Source of the DNA: Promicromonospora citrea
GTDB lineage: Bacteria; Actinomycetota; Actinomycetes; Actinomycetales; Cellulomonadaceae
Assembly: GCF_013004695.1 (NCBI RefSeq)
Contig: NZ_JABEMG010000005.1
Location: forward strand, 1-64,000
Reading direction: 5' to 3'
Length of the DNA: 64,000 bases
Position numbers and translations under genes: made by a program. Below the pieces are notes generated by a model. That model was not told where the DNA came from, made no database searches, and saw only the letters and a list, made by a program, of their open reading frames with translations. Below are positions 8,976-18,187 of this stretch, piece after piece. Position 1 is the first letter of the stretch. Every line of letters starts with the position of its first letter.

Positions 8976-10114
8976 CCATCACAGCTCCCACCGCCACAGC
9001 CCGCCCTCGTCGACGCCTGGTTCGCCGCGTGCTCCTGATCGCCCTCGGGGTGGTCGTCGCCCTCGTCGTCCTCGCCGTCGCCGGGTACCTCTGGAACAAC
9101 GCGACGGCACGCGACCGCGAGACCGCGGCCGTCCGGGACGCCGGGTTCACCGAGCAGCAGGCGACCGTCGACGACCTGGCGCTCACCTACGGCGAGGGCC
9201 CCGACAACGGCTCGCCGCTGGTGCTCGTGCACGGTCAGGGTTCCCGCTGGGAGGACCACGCGCTCGTGCTGCCCGACCTCGCCGAGCGGCACCACGTGTT
9301 CGCCGTCGACGTGCCGGGCCACGGCGGCTCCGGCCGTCTCCCCGCGGAGCGCTACACCAACGCCGAGGTCGCGGAGATCCTCGCGAGGTTCGTCGACGAG
9401 GTGGTCGGCGAGCCCGCCCTGCTCTCCGGCCACTCGTCCGGCGGCCTGCTCGTGCTCCAGGTCGCGGCCGAGCACCCGGACCTCGTCACCGGCCTGCTGC
9501 TCGAGGACCCGCCACTGTTCTCGTCGGAGATGCCACGCCTGCTCGAGACCACGGGCGGCGGGCTGCCGACCATCGCCCGGGACTACCTCGCCGAGCACCC
9601 CGACGGCGCCGGCGGCACGGACTTCCAGCGCTGGTTCGTCGAGCGCAGCGACTACTTCGCGTTCTTCGGCCCGGCCGAGGGGCCGATCGTCGACTACTCG
9701 CTGCGGTGGATCGACGACCACCCGGACGAGCCGCTGCGGGTCTTCTACCTGCCGCCGCTGGTCAGCGTCTACTTCGAGGGTCTCGTCGAGTACGACCCTG
9801 CGTTCGGCGCCGCCTGGGTCGCGGACCGCTGGTACGACGGGTTCGACGCCGCGGCGAGCCTCGCCGCCGTGGACGTGCCCACCACGCTGATCCACACGAA
9901 CTACTTCGAGCAGGCCCGCGGCAGCGCCTACCAGGACGGCATCCTCATGGCCGCCATGGACGCCGACGACGCCGACCGGGCGCTCACCCTGCTGCCGGAC
10001 GCCGAGCTCGTGCAGGTCGCCTCCGGCCACCTGGTGCACTACGAGCGTCCTGACGTCTACCTCGACGCCGAGCGTGCCCTCACCGAACGGTCCGCCACGG
10101 CGCCGAGGTCGTGA
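8972..10114 (+). CDS. Membrane-anchored alpha/beta hydrolase
   Basis: 380 residues from GTG 8972 (4-bp overlap). Arg-rich N-terminus and one transmembrane helix at about 20-42 give an N-in anchor with the enzyme outside. The hydrolase domain shows the oxyanion HGQG at about 87, DVPGHGGSG, and the nucleophile elbow GHSSGG at about 155-160; a late HLVHYERP supplies the catalytic histidine. Substrate unknown; lipase/esterase or lactonase roles are possible. Confidence 0.8.
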   Translation: MTITAPTATARPRRRLVRRVLLIALGVVVALVVLAVAGYLWNNATARDRETAAVRDAGFTEQQATVDDLALTYGEGPDNGSPLVLVHGQGSRWEDHALVLPDLAERHHVFAVDVPGHGGSGRLPAERYTNAEVAEILARFVDEVVGEPALLSGHSSGGLLVLQVAAEHPDLVTGLLLEDPPLFSSEMPRLLETTGGGLPTIARDYLAEHPDGAGGTDFQRWFVERSDYFAFFGPAEGPIVDYSLRWIDDHPDEPLRVFYLPPLVSVYFEGLVEYDPAFGAAWVADRWYDGFDAAASLAAVDVPTTLIHTNYFEQARGSAYQDGILMAAMDADDADRALTLLPDAELVQVASGHLVHYERPDVYLDAERALTERSATAPRS

Positions 10115-10121
10115 CGTCGGC

Positions 10122-11081
10122 TCAGGCCGGCGACGGGCCCAGGGTGCGCAGCAGGCGGCCCATCTCGCTGTAGGCCTTGTTGCGGTAGGCCACCAGCGCC
10201 TTGACCTCCTCCGGCGTGTAGTCCTTCGTGAGGCCCTTGCCGTTCTTCACGCCCTTGCGGTCGTTCTCGACGGCCTCCTGCACGAGGCGCGGCGTGGCCA
10301 GCCGCTCGCCGAAGTTCTCCTCGAACGTGCGGAACCCGCCCGCGTAGACGTCGAGCCCCGCCTGGTCGGCGATCGCGAACGGGCCGAAGAACCCGAGACG
10401 GAACCCGAACGTCGTGCGGACGACGGTGTCGATGTCCTCGGGCGAGGCGATGCCCTCCTCGGCGATCGACATCGCCTCCTTGAGCAGCACGTACTGCAGG
10501 CGGTTGAGCACGAATCCCGGCACGTCCGCCACGAGGGCACCCTGCCGGTCCGCCTTGCCCAGCAGCTCGCGCACCACGGGCACGACGGCGGGGTCGGTGC
10601 TCTCGCTCGGCACCAGCTCGACGCCGGGGATGAACGGCGCAGGGTTGGAGAAGTGCACGGTGAGGAACCGCTCGGGGTTCGTCACGGCCGTGGCCAGCAC
10701 GCGCGCGGGGATCGTCGAGGTGTTGCTGCCGATGATCGCATCGGGGCGCGCCGCCGCGGAGATGCGGCCCAGCACGTCGTGCTTGACCTCGACCGACTCG
10801 AAGACGGCCTCCTCGACGAAGTCGACGTCCGCCACGGCCTCCTCGATCGAGGCCGCGGTGCGCAGGTTGCCGCGGATCGCCTCCGTCGCACCCGCGTCGT
10901 ACAGGCCCTCGTCCTCGAACTCCTGCGACTCCGCCAGGAGCCGCTCGTAGGCGGCCTGCGTGGCGTCGGCCGAGGCGTCGGCGATCGTGACGGGCAGCCC
11001 GGCCAGCGCGAACGACTGCGCGATGCCCCCGCCCATGTACCCGGCGCCGACGACGGCGACGGAGGTGATGCTCGTGACCAT
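10122..11081 (-). CDS. 3-hydroxyacyl-CoA-dehydrogenase-like NAD-dependent oxidoreductase
   Basis: 319 residues. N-terminal Rossmann fold with GAGYMGGGIAQ at about 12-22; SNTSTIPAR and the catalytic HFSNP follow, then the all-alpha C-terminal domain with NRLQYVLLKEAM. The family includes beta-hydroxyacyl-CoA, L-gulonate and L-carnitine dehydrogenases. It is the last gene of a minus-strand sugar operon with a tetrulose-type kinase, RpiB and a TIM-barrel enzyme, so a small hydroxyacid or sugar acid is more likely than an acyl-CoA. 34 bp separate it from rpiB. Confidence 0.85.
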   Translation of the reverse strand: MVTSITSVAVVGAGYMGGGIAQSFALAGLPVTIADASADATQAAYERLLAESQEFEDEGLYDAGATEAIRGNLRTAASIEEAVADVDFVEEAVFESVEVKHDVLGRISAAARPDAIIGSNTSTIPARVLATAVTNPERFLTVHFSNPAPFIPGVELVPSESTDPAVVPVVRELLGKADRQGALVADVPGFVLNRLQYVLLKEAMSIAEEGIASPEDIDTVVRTTFGFRLGFFGPFAIADQAGLDVYAGGFRTFEENFGERLATPRLVQEAVENDRKGVKNGKGLTKDYTPEEVKALVAYRNKAYSEMGRLLRTLGPSPA

Positions 11082-11115
11082 GATGTCCTTCCTGGAACGT
11101 GTGGGGTGACGGGAG

Positions 11116-11613
11116 TCAGCAGGAGGCGCCGGGCGTGACCTCGCCCTCGACCAGGCCCTCCTCGATCTCCCCGATCGCGGCGACCTTGGGGGCCGACGCC
11201 GAGCTCGGGTCGAACCGGTACCCCAGCCACTCCCGGGCGAGGCGCCGGGCCAGCTCGATGCCGACCACGCGCTGGCCGAAGCACAGCACCTGCGCGTCGT
11301 TGGAGAGCACGGAGCGCTCGACCGAGAACGAGTCGTGCGCCGTGACCGCGCGTACGCCGGGCACCTTGTTCGCGGAGATCGCGACGCCGAGGCCCGTACC
11401 GCACACGAGCAGCGCCCGGTCGGCCTCGCCCGCTGCGACGAGCCGCGCGGCCGCCGCCCCGATCTTCGGGTACACGGTGTGCTCGTCGTCGCCCACGCCG
11501 ACGTCGACCACCGACGCCACCCGCGGGTCCGCCTCGAGGTCCCGCTTGAGGATCTCCTTGTACTCGTAGCCGGCGTCGTCCGCGCCGACCACCAGCCGCA
11601 GCCCGTCCGTCAT
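11116..11613 (-). CDS. rpiB: RpiB/LacAB-family sugar-phosphate isomerase
   Basis: 165 residues. The RpiB core motif [20 protein letters not shown] at about 70-89 carries the catalytic cysteine, followed by [21 protein letters not shown]. The family interconverts aldose and ketose phosphates such as ribose/ribulose 5-phosphate, and in polyol pathways D-erythrulose 4-phosphate and D-erythrose 4-phosphate (EryI-type). The ATG overlaps the kinase stop (ATGA), so it is translationally coupled to the DhaK-DhaL kinase. In this context a tetrose-phosphate substrate is the better guess, but ribose-5-phosphate isomerase cannot be excluded. Confidence 0.88.
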   Translation of the reverse strand: MTDGLRLVVGADDAGYEYKEILKRDLEADPRVASVVDVGVGDDEHTVYPKIGAAAARLVAAGEADRALLVCGTGLGVAISANKVPGVRAVTAHDSFSVERSVLSNDAQVLCFGQRVVGIELARRLAREWLGYRFDPSSASAPKVAAIGEIEEGLVEGEVTPGASC

Positions 11614-13352
11614 GAGTCCACCTCCGTCGTCGTGGGGGCAGGGACACCGGCCTCGGCGCCCGCCTCCTTCAGCAGCAGGGCGAGCGACGTCGCCCCCGGG
11701 TCCGGGACGCCGAGGCTCTTGTCGCCCAGCACCCGTGCGCGACCCCGGCGGGCCGCGATGTCCTTCGTCGCCTCGACGCCCTGGTCCGCCGCCTCGATCG
11801 TGGCACGCCACGCGTCGGCGGGCGCCGCGCCTCCCGCGACGGCCGCGGCGAGCGCCTCGGCGGCCGGGTGCAGCGCGTCGACGAGCGTCTTGTCGCCGAC
11901 GCGCGCGCCGCCGACCTCCTGGATCTGGTCCCGCGCCGCCACGATGCCCGCGGCGACGTGCTCGATCGTGAGCGCCGCGTCGGCGGGCAGCGCGTCGGCG
12001 AGGGCCAGCAGGCCGACGCCCCACAGCGCGCCCGAGGTGCCGCCCGCCTTGTCGGCCCACGCGTCGGCCGCGCGGCGCAGCACGGACGGGGCGTCTCCCC
12101 CGGCGCGGACGGCGTCGTCGGCGGCCGCGACGGCGGCGTCGATCCCGCGGCACATGCCGCGGCCGTGGTCGCCGTCGGCGGCGACGGCGTCGAGGTCGCC
12201 GAGCACCTGCTCGGCGTCGTGCAGCGCGACCTGGGCGCGGTGGAACAGGCTCGCGACGGTACCCGCAGCGGCGATGCCCTCGGGCGTGGTGGCGCGCACG
12301 AGCTCGGTCTCGGGCTCGCTCGGCAGGGGCGCGGGCGTCGTGGCAGGCGCGGGCCGCCAGCTGCCGTGGTGGAAGCCGGGCGCGTCGGCGGGTGCGAGCC
12401 AGAGGCGCTCGAGCTCGTCGTCGAGCCACGTGACCGTGAGCGAGCAGCCGGCCATGTCGAGGCTGGTCACGTACTCGCCGACCAGCGGGGCGACGATCGT
12501 GACGCCGCGCTCGACGAGCAGGTCGTGCACCGTGTCCCAGAGGACGAACAGCTCCTCGTACTTGACGTTGCCGAGCCCGTTGAGCAGCACGGCGGCGCGG
12601 CCGTCGGCGTCGGCGGGGCGCTCGGCGAGCACGCGGTCGACGAGCTCGGTGGCCAGCGCGGCGGCGCTGGGCCGGGCCTCCTCGCCGATGCCCGGCTCGC
12701 CGTGGATGCCGAGGCCCCAGGCCGCGACGCCCGGCTCGAGCGTGAACAGCGGGTGGTCGTGGCCGGGCAGCGTGCAGCCGTCGAAGGCGACGCCGAACGA
12801 GCGGGTGCGGTCGTTGCCGTGGGCGGCGAGGCGGTTGACCTCGGCCAGGTCGGCGCCCTCCTCCGCGGCAGCGCCCGCGAGCTTGAACACCACGAGGTCT
12901 CCCGCGACGCCGCGGCGGTCGTGGTGCCGGTCGGCGGGCGCGGAGGCGACGTCGTCGGTCACCAGGAGGATGGTGACGTCCGTGCCCTGGGCGCGCAGGC
13001 GGCTGGCGGCCGCACCGAAGTTGAGCACGTCGCCGGCGTAGTTGCCGAACGTGACGAAGACGCCTGCGCCCGCGTCGGCGGCGCGGCACACGTCGAGCAC
13101 CTGGCGGGTCGACGGGGACGTGAAGATGTCGCCGCAGACGGCGGCGTCGGCCAGGCCGTCGCCGACCAGGCCGGCGAAGGCCGGGTAGTGCCCGGACCCG
13201 CCGCCGACGACGACGGCGACCTTGCCCGGGCGGGTGCCGTCCGCGCGGGCGATGCCGCCGGGGACGGCACGGAGCCTGCCCGGGTGGGCCTTGACGAGAC
13301 CGCTCAGGGCCTCGGGGACGAAGTTTTCCGGTCGGTTGTGGACGAAGGTCAT
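11610..13352 (-). CDS. Dihydroxyacetone-kinase-family protein, DhaK-DhaL fusion
   Basis: 580 residues. DhaK part (about 1-330): [14 protein letters not shown] and [11 protein letters not shown] for sugar binding, and GIHGEPG with the histidine that covalently binds the ketose. DhaL part (about 375-575): the Mg-ATP motif DGDHGRGM and the GGTSGALWG and DPGATS loops. The fusion is ATP-dependent, not PEP-dependent. Family members phosphorylate dihydroxyacetone or, in erythritol/threitol pathways, L- or D-erythrulose (LerK/DerK type). Neighbouring rpiB and a TIM-barrel enzyme favour erythrulose. Confidence 0.9.
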   Translation of the reverse strand: MTFVHNRPENFVPEALSGLVKAHPGRLRAVPGGIARADGTRPGKVAVVVGGGSGHYPAFAGLVGDGLADAAVCGDIFTSPSTRQVLDVCRAADAGAGVFVTFGNYAGDVLNFGAAASRLRAQGTDVTILLVTDDVASAPADRHHDRRGVAGDLVVFKLAGAAAEEGADLAEVNRLAAHGNDRTRSFGVAFDGCTLPGHDHPLFTLEPGVAAWGLGIHGEPGIGEEARPSAAALATELVDRVLAERPADADGRAAVLLNGLGNVKYEELFVLWDTVHDLLVERGVTIVAPLVGEYVTSLDMAGCSLTVTWLDDELERLWLAPADAPGFHHGSWRPAPATTPAPLPSEPETELVRATTPEGIAAAGTVASLFHRAQVALHDAEQVLGDLDAVAADGDHGRGMCRGIDAAVAAADDAVRAGGDAPSVLRRAADAWADKAGGTSGALWGVGLLALADALPADAALTIEHVAAGIVAARDQIQEVGGARVGDKTLVDALHPAAEALAAAVAGGAAPADAWRATIEAADQGVEATKDIAARRGRARVLGDKSLGVPDPGATSLALLLKEAGAEAGVPAPTTTEVDS

Positions 13353-13392
13353 CTCACCTGCACCTTTGCTCGGGAACCTGGGGGTTGCGGGG

Positions 13393-14322
13393 TCAGCGCC
13401 CGGCGCCGCGGAGCACCTCGCGGATGTACTCGCGGTTGATGGCGGCGACGCCGAGGCTGTCGGAGCCGTAGTGCTCGCACACGAAGACCCCCTCGAAGCC
13501 CAGCTCGAGGGCCCGGCGGATCACGGCGCGGTAGTTCACGACGCCCTGGACCAGGGGCGTCGGGTGCGTGGCGTACGAACCCGTCGCCGGGTCCTCGTCC
13601 CGCGTGTAGTTCTTGATGTGCCAGAAGTTGGTCAGCGGCAGGACCTTCTCGAACATCGTCGGGATGTCCTCGATGGGACGGTGCAGGCGTACCAGGTTAC
13701 CGAGGTCGGGGTTGATACCGACGTTGTCGCGGTCGACGTCCTGCACGAACCGCACCGCCAGGTCGGGCGTCCCGATGTACGTGTCCTCGTACATCTCGAG
13801 GCTGACCTGCACGCCGACCTCGCCGGCGTGGTCGGCGAGCTCCCGGATGCGGGCCACGGCCAGGTCGTAGCCCTCCTTGTCGTCGAGGTCGTCGTGGTGC
13901 CCCTCGGCGAGCCAGAACCACAGCGCCTTCTCCTGGGCAGGCGTGAGCGCCTGCATGAACCCGAAGTTGACGACCTCGGCGCCGAGCGCGGGGGCGCGGT
14001 CGATGATGGTGTGGCCGAAGCGCAGGTAGTCCTCGCCGCGCTCGGCGTCGACGACGCTGCGGCGGGTGGTCGAGACCGACGGGACCGTGAGCCCCGTCTC
14101 CTGCAGCACGGTGAGCAGCTCCTCGAACCGGGCGTCGCTCAGCTCGCCGATCGACAGCCAGGCGTCGGTGGGGTCGACGTGGGCGAAGCCCAGGTCGGCG
14201 ACCTGCTGGAGCTGGCCGCGCCAGGACTCGGCGGGGGCGTCGACGTTGGGGGTGCCGTCCGGCGTCGTCGACCCGAAGGAAAGCATGTTGGCCGCGATGG
14301 GCCAGTCGTCGGCTGTGCGCAT
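13393..14322 (-). CDS. Xylose-isomerase-like TIM-barrel sugar isomerase/epimerase
   Basis: 309 residues from ATG 14322, with a GGAG ribosome site. Xylose-isomerase-like TIM barrel: candidate metal ligands are Glu in SLEMYEDTYIG, Asp in NPDLGN, His in WHIKN and Glu in VCEHYGSD. Members include hydroxypyruvate isomerase, L-erythrulose-1-phosphate isomerase (LerI) and decarboxylases such as that for 3-oxo-isoapionate (OiaC). It begins the structural part of the minus-strand operon, 40 bp before the kinase. The neighbourhood suggests a tetrulose or apiose-derived substrate; the exact reaction is not determined. Confidence 0.82.
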   Translation of the reverse strand: MRTADDWPIAANMLSFGSTTPDGTPNVDAPAESWRGQLQQVADLGFAHVDPTDAWLSIGELSDARFEELLTVLQETGLTVPSVSTTRRSVVDAERGEDYLRFGHTIIDRAPALGAEVVNFGFMQALTPAQEKALWFWLAEGHHDDLDDKEGYDLAVARIRELADHAGEVGVQVSLEMYEDTYIGTPDLAVRFVQDVDRDNVGINPDLGNLVRLHRPIEDIPTMFEKVLPLTNFWHIKNYTRDEDPATGSYATHPTPLVQGVVNYRAVIRRALELGFEGVFVCEHYGSDSLGVAAINREYIREVLRGAGR

Positions 14323-14445
14323 GGTGATCTCCGTCGATCGGGGACGTCGTGCGGCTGCCCGCACGGCGTCTCGGTCGGTCCGCCGGACCGGTACGCCCGG
14401 CGGCTGGTCGTGGGTGCCCGCCGGTGCCGTGGCCCCGGCGGCTGG

Positions 14446-15501
14446 TCAGCCCCGCGCGGTGCGGAGCAGGGTGGTGCGGGGTTCTGCGGTCGAGTCACGC
14501 ACGACGAACGTGGTGGCGATCTCGATGTGGTGGGAGTCGACGGGCCTGCCCTCGTGGAGCTGCTGGACCGTGTGCACGGCGCGCCGCCCGATCTCCTCGA
14601 GCGGCTGGCGTACCGCGGTCAGCGGCGGGTTGGCCCACGAGGCGAGCGGCGTGTCGTCGTACGCGACGAGGCTGACGTCCTGCGGGACCCGCAGCTCCGC
14701 GCGGCGGGCGGCCTCGAGGACACCCATCGCCTGGGCGTCGCTGCCCGCGAACACCGCCGTGGGCGGGTCCGGCCGGCGGAACCAGCGCTCGGCGACCTCG
14801 ACGGCCTGGTCGTGGTCGAACCGGATGGGCCGCACGAGCTCGGGGTCGACCTCGACGCCCCTCTGCCGGCAGTAGGTGAGGAAGCCGTCCAGACGCGCGA
14901 CCGCGCTCAGCGACTCCGCGGGCCCCGCGACCACGGCGATGTGCCGGTGCCCCAGGCCGACCAGGTGCTCGGCGGCGCTGCGCCCGCCGAGCCAGTTGGT
15001 CGAGCCGACCGAGACGACGCCCTCCTGCGTGAAGTCCAGGGGGTCGATGACGACGACGGGCAGCCGGGCGCGCGCGAGGCTGCCGTAGACGTCGGGGCCG
15101 AGACCCGAGGTCAGCACGATCGCTCCGACGCGCTCGGCGGCGGCGAGGCGCTGCGCCCACGCGGCGCTCGACTCCGGCACGCCGCGCGCGGACCGCCGGC
15201 GCACGCGGCCCACGACGACGTCGAGGTCGAGCTCCTCGGCCGCCAGCACGACGCCACGCAGGATCTGCGTCGCGTAGGTGGTGTCCAGCACGTCGACCAT
15301 GAGCTCGACGGTGGTCGCCGTACTGACCCGGGTGGGGCCGCGGTAGCCGAGCTCGGCGATGGCGCGCTCGACGCGCTCGCGCGTGCCCTCGGCGACGTCC
15401 GGGCGACCGTTGACGACCTTGGAGGCGGTCGCGGTGGACACGCCGGCGTGCGCGGCGACGGCCGCCAGGTTGGGGCGCGGGGCCCCGGTCTTCTTCGTCA
15501 C
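14446..15501 (-). CDS. LacI-family transcriptional regulator of the sugar locus
   Basis: 351 residues from GTG 15501, which follows GGAGGG at good spacing. HTH NLAAVAAHAGVSTATASKVV at about 10-29 and the hinge that follows are typical LacI; the rest is a periplasmic-binding-protein-like effector domain. It is first in the minus-strand cluster, 123 bp upstream of the TIM-barrel gene, and divergent from the Gfo/Idh/MocA pair. It most likely represses both arms, relieved by a pathway sugar. Confidence 0.9.
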   Translation of the reverse strand: MTKKTGAPRPNLAAVAAHAGVSTATASKVVNGRPDVAEGTRERVERAIAELGYRGPTRVSTATTVELMVDVLDTTYATQILRGVVLAAEELDLDVVVGRVRRRSARGVPESSAAWAQRLAAAERVGAIVLTSGLGPDVYGSLARARLPVVVIDPLDFTQEGVVSVGSTNWLGGRSAAEHLVGLGHRHIAVVAGPAESLSAVARLDGFLTYCRQRGVEVDPELVRPIRFDHDQAVEVAERWFRRPDPPTAVFAGSDAQAMGVLEAARRAELRVPQDVSLVAYDDTPLASWANPPLTAVRQPLEEIGRRAVHTVQQLHEGRPVDSHHIEIATTFVVRDSTAEPRTTLLRTARG

Positions 15502-15524
15502 GCCAGCCCTCCTCGTCCGGTCAG

Positions 15525-15553
15525 TTTGTATCCCGGATCCTCGAAAATCACAA
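15525..15553 (-). promoter_or_regulatory. Promoter of the LacI-type regulator gene
   Basis: Minus-strand reading: -35 TTGTGA (15553-15548), 17-bp spacer, -10 TACAAA (15530-15525), 24 bp before the GTG. The surrounding 15535-15690 region is noticeably more A+T-rich than the coding DNA. Confidence 0.6.
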
Positions 15554-15612
15554 GAGTCGCAAGCGCCTCCGCCAGCGGGCCGCCCCGGCCACCTCGGACC
15601 GATTCGAGGCCC

Positions 15613-15682
15613 TTTACAGCGGAACAACGGGCCGTTAGCGTACAACGCGGTTTCTGCCGGATCCTGAAATTTTTCGGCGAAA
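15613..15682 (+). promoter_or_regulatory. Promoter and candidate LacI operator of the Gfo/Idh/MocA operon
   Basis: -35 TTTACA (15613-15618), 17-bp spacer, -10 TAGCGT (15636-15641), leaving a leader of about 115 nt. The palindrome TTTCGGCGAAA at 15672-15682, inside an A+T-rich patch just downstream of the start site, is well placed as a repressor roadblock for the LacI-type protein encoded divergently. Confidence 0.5.
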
Positions 15683-15764
15683 TGTTTCGACAGCGACGGT
15701 GGAGGTGGACGGTGCGGTCCGCACGGGCTCCCGGGCACCCCGGCGTCAGAACCGAGGAGCACGC

Positions 15765-16922
15765 ATGCTGAACGTCGCCCTGGTGGGCACCGGAAACATC
15801 TCCGCCTCCCACCTGCGGGCCTACCTGCAGTTCCCCGAGCGGTGCCGCGTGGTCGCCCTGTGCGACGTCGTGCCCGAGCGGGCCGAGGCGAGGAAGCAGG
15901 AGCTCGGGCTCGACGACGCCGTCGTGGTCGCCTCGCACGAGGAGCTGCTGGACCGGCAGGACATCGACCTGGTGAGCGTGTGCACGCCGCCGTCCACGCA
16001 CGCGCCGATCACGATCGACCTGCTGCGCTCGGGCAAGAACGTCCTGGTCGAGAAGCCGATGGCGCCCTCGCTCACCGACTGCGACGCGATGCTCCGGGCC
16101 GAGCGCGAGAGCGGCAAGGTCCTGTCCGTCGTGGCGCAGAACCGGTTCCGCGACGACATCGCCGTGCTCAAGGAGGCGCTCGACTCCGGCCTTCTCGGGC
16201 CCGTCGCCCACCTGCGTACCGACTCGGCGTGGTGGCGCGGCGTGCCGTACTACGACCTGTCCTGGCGCGGCACGTGGCAGTCGGAGGGCGGCGGCCCCAC
16301 GCTCAACCACGCGATCCACCACATCGACCTCATGCTCTGGATGCTCGGGGCGCCGCAGGCCGTGGCCGCGATGATGACCAACGCGTGGCACGACAACGCC
16401 GAGGTCGAGGACCTCTCGGTCGCGCTGCTGCAGTACGACCGCGCCGTCGCCCAGCTCACGAGCTCGGTCGTGCACCACGGCGAGGAGCAGGAGATCGTGG
16501 TCCAGGGCCGCGACGCGTCCGTCGCGCAGCCCTGGAAGGTGCGCTCGGAGACCACCCAGCCCAACGGCTTCCCGACGTCCAACGGCGACACCGCGCTCGT
16601 CGCGCGCCTCGAGGAGCTCGCGGCCGCCCACGAGAAGCTGGCCCACCTCGGCCACACGGGCCAGGTCGACGACGTGCTCGCCGCGCTGGAGACCGGCCGC
16701 GCGCCCGCGATCGGCGGCGCCGACGGCCGCCGCACCGTCGAGGTCGTCACCGCGATCTACCAGGCGGCGATCGAGCGCCGCACCGTCGACCTGCCGATCC
16801 CCGCGGACAGCCCGTACTACACGGGCGAGGGCGTGCTGGAGAACGCCCCGCGCTACTTCACCAAGGCGCGGTCGATCGACGACCTCGAGGGCACCATCTC
16901 CGTCGGCGGCGAGGCGCGCTGA
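15765..16922 (+). CDS. Gfo/Idh/MocA-family oxidoreductase (first of pair)
   Basis: 385 residues, ATG 15765 behind GAGGAG. Rossmann motif VGTGNISASH at about 6-15, and the family sugar-binding signature with the catalytic lysine in VLVEKPMAPS at about 93-102; a HAIHHIDL segment lies in the C-terminal domain. These enzymes oxidise or reduce the hydroxyls of free sugars, inositols and glycosides with NAD(P). It is followed 39 bp later by a second family member, and the pair faces the LacI-kinase-isomerase arm, so they likely make the ketose or lactone intermediate of the pathway. Confidence 0.9.
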   Translation: MLNVALVGTGNISASHLRAYLQFPERCRVVALCDVVPERAEARKQELGLDDAVVVASHEELLDRQDIDLVSVCTPPSTHAPITIDLLRSGKNVLVEKPMAPSLTDCDAMLRAERESGKVLSVVAQNRFRDDIAVLKEALDSGLLGPVAHLRTDSAWWRGVPYYDLSWRGTWQSEGGGPTLNHAIHHIDLMLWMLGAPQAVAAMMTNAWHDNAEVEDLSVALLQYDRAVAQLTSSVVHHGEEQEIVVQGRDASVAQPWKVRSETTQPNGFPTSNGDTALVARLEELAAAHEKLAHLGHTGQVDDVLAALETGRAPAIGGADGRRTVEVVTAIYQAAIERRTVDLPIPADSPYYTGEGVLENAPRYFTKARSIDDLEGTISVGGEAR

Positions 16923-16961
16923 CGCGCCCCGGCCCCACCACCCACCGAGCGAAAGAGACCC

Positions 16962-18050
16962 ATGAGCACAGCATTCGGCGGCACCTACTCCCCCGACGCC
17001 ATGCCGGCGCCCGTCGTCGGCCCCGGCGAGTTCGTCATCGCGGCGGTCGGCCTCGACCACGGCCACATCTACGGCATGTGCGAGGGCCTGATCGGCGCGG
17101 GCGCGACCCTCAAGTGGGTCTACGACCCCGACCCGGCCAAGGTCGAGCAGTTCGTCCAGCGGTTCGGCGACGTCCGGGTGGCCCGCAGCGAGCAGGAGGT
17201 CCTCGACGACGACGCGGTCCACCTCGTGGCCGGTGCCGCCGTGACGTCCGAGCGCGCCGCCCTCGGCCTGCGCGTCATCGCCGCGGGCAAGGACTACTTC
17301 ACCGACAAGGCCCCGCTCACCACGCTCGACCAGCTCGCCGCCGTCCGCGAGGCGACGGCGACCACGGGCCGCAAGTACGCCGTCTACTACTCCGAGCGGA
17401 TCCACGTGGAGACGGCGGTCTTCGCATCGCAGCTCATCGAGGCAGGCGCCATCGGTCGTGTCGTGCAGGTCATGGGCACCGGCCCGCACCGCCTGTCCGC
17501 CGGGTCGCGGCCCGCGTGGTTCTTCGAGAAGGAGAAGTACGGCGGCATCCTGTGCGACATCGGCAGCCACCAGATCGAGCAGATCCTGCACTACACCGGC
17601 GCCTCCGACGCGACGGTGGTGCGCAGCCAGATCGCCAACTACGCCAACCCGGACCACCCCGGTCTCGACGACTTCGGCGACGCGATGCTCACCACCGACA
17701 CCGGCGCGACGGGCTACTTCCGCTGCGACTGGTTCACGCCGGACGGTCTGCAGACCTGGGGCGACGGCCGCACCTTCATCCTCGGCACCGAGGGCTTCAT
17801 CGAGCAGCGCAAGTACATGAACCTCGGCACGCAGGACGGCCCGGGGCACCTCTTCCTGGCCAACGGTGAGGAGGAGACGCACTTCGACGTGCACGGCAAG
17901 GTCGGGTACCCGTACTTCGGCCAGCTCGTGCTCGACTGCCTGGAGCGGACCGAGAACGCGATGACGCAGGAGCACGCGCTCAAGGCCGCGGAGCTGGCGG
18001 TCCGCGCCCAGCTCCAGGCGGAAGACCTCCTCCCCCGCCCCTCCCGCTGA
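16962..18050 (+). CDS. Gfo/Idh/MocA-family oxidoreductase (second of pair)
   Basis: 362 residues. N-terminal NAD domain begins near VIAAVGLDHGHIYGMCEGL, with a less regular glycine loop than its neighbour; the lysine of the EKP motif is replaced by the context YFTDKAPLTT, where DK-P keeps the lysine. CDIGSHQIEQILHYTGA is the family C-terminal motif. Probably cotranscribed with the first member. Its stop codon TGA at 18048-18050 overlaps the first unit of repeat locus 2. Confidence 0.86.
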   Translation: MSTAFGGTYSPDAMPAPVVGPGEFVIAAVGLDHGHIYGMCEGLIGAGATLKWVYDPDPAKVEQFVQRFGDVRVARSEQEVLDDDAVHLVAGAAVTSERAALGLRVIAAGKDYFTDKAPLTTLDQLAAVREATATTGRKYAVYYSERIHVETAVFASQLIEAGAIGRVVQVMGTGPHRLSAGSRPAWFFEKEKYGGILCDIGSHQIEQILHYTGASDATVVRSQIANYANPDHPGLDDFGDAMLTTDTGATGYFRCDWFTPDGLQTWGDGRTFILGTEGFIEQRKYMNLGTQDGPGHLFLANGEEETHFDVHGKVGYPYFGQLVLDCLERTENAMTQEHALKAAELAVRAQLQAEDLLPRPSR

Positions 18051-18187
18051 GGTAGTCATGTGGCGAGGTAGTCACGTGGCGAGGTAGTCACGTGGCGCTC
18101 GCTGGGCGACTACCTCGCTATGTGACTACCTCGCTATGTGACTACCTCGCTACGTGACTACCTCGCCAGCTGACTACCTCGGCGGGG
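18049..18187. repeat. GACTACCTCG repeat array, inverted arms (locus 2)
   Basis: Three left-arm units read GAGGTAGTC and five right-arm units read GACTACCTCG, all at 16-bp spacing, with six-base linkers CTATGT, CTATGT, CTACGT, CCAGCT and a terminal GCGGGG. The arms can pair into a hairpin of more than 40 bp around 18106. The left end includes the TGA stop of the upstream oxidoreductase. The right end carries the TAG stop of the convergent TetR gene. Confidence 0.92.

Noticed and set aside
18049-18187. Possible CRISPR array
   Set aside because: The period is 16 bp with a 10-bp core and 6-bp linkers; CRISPR repeats and spacers are several times longer, and there are no cas genes.
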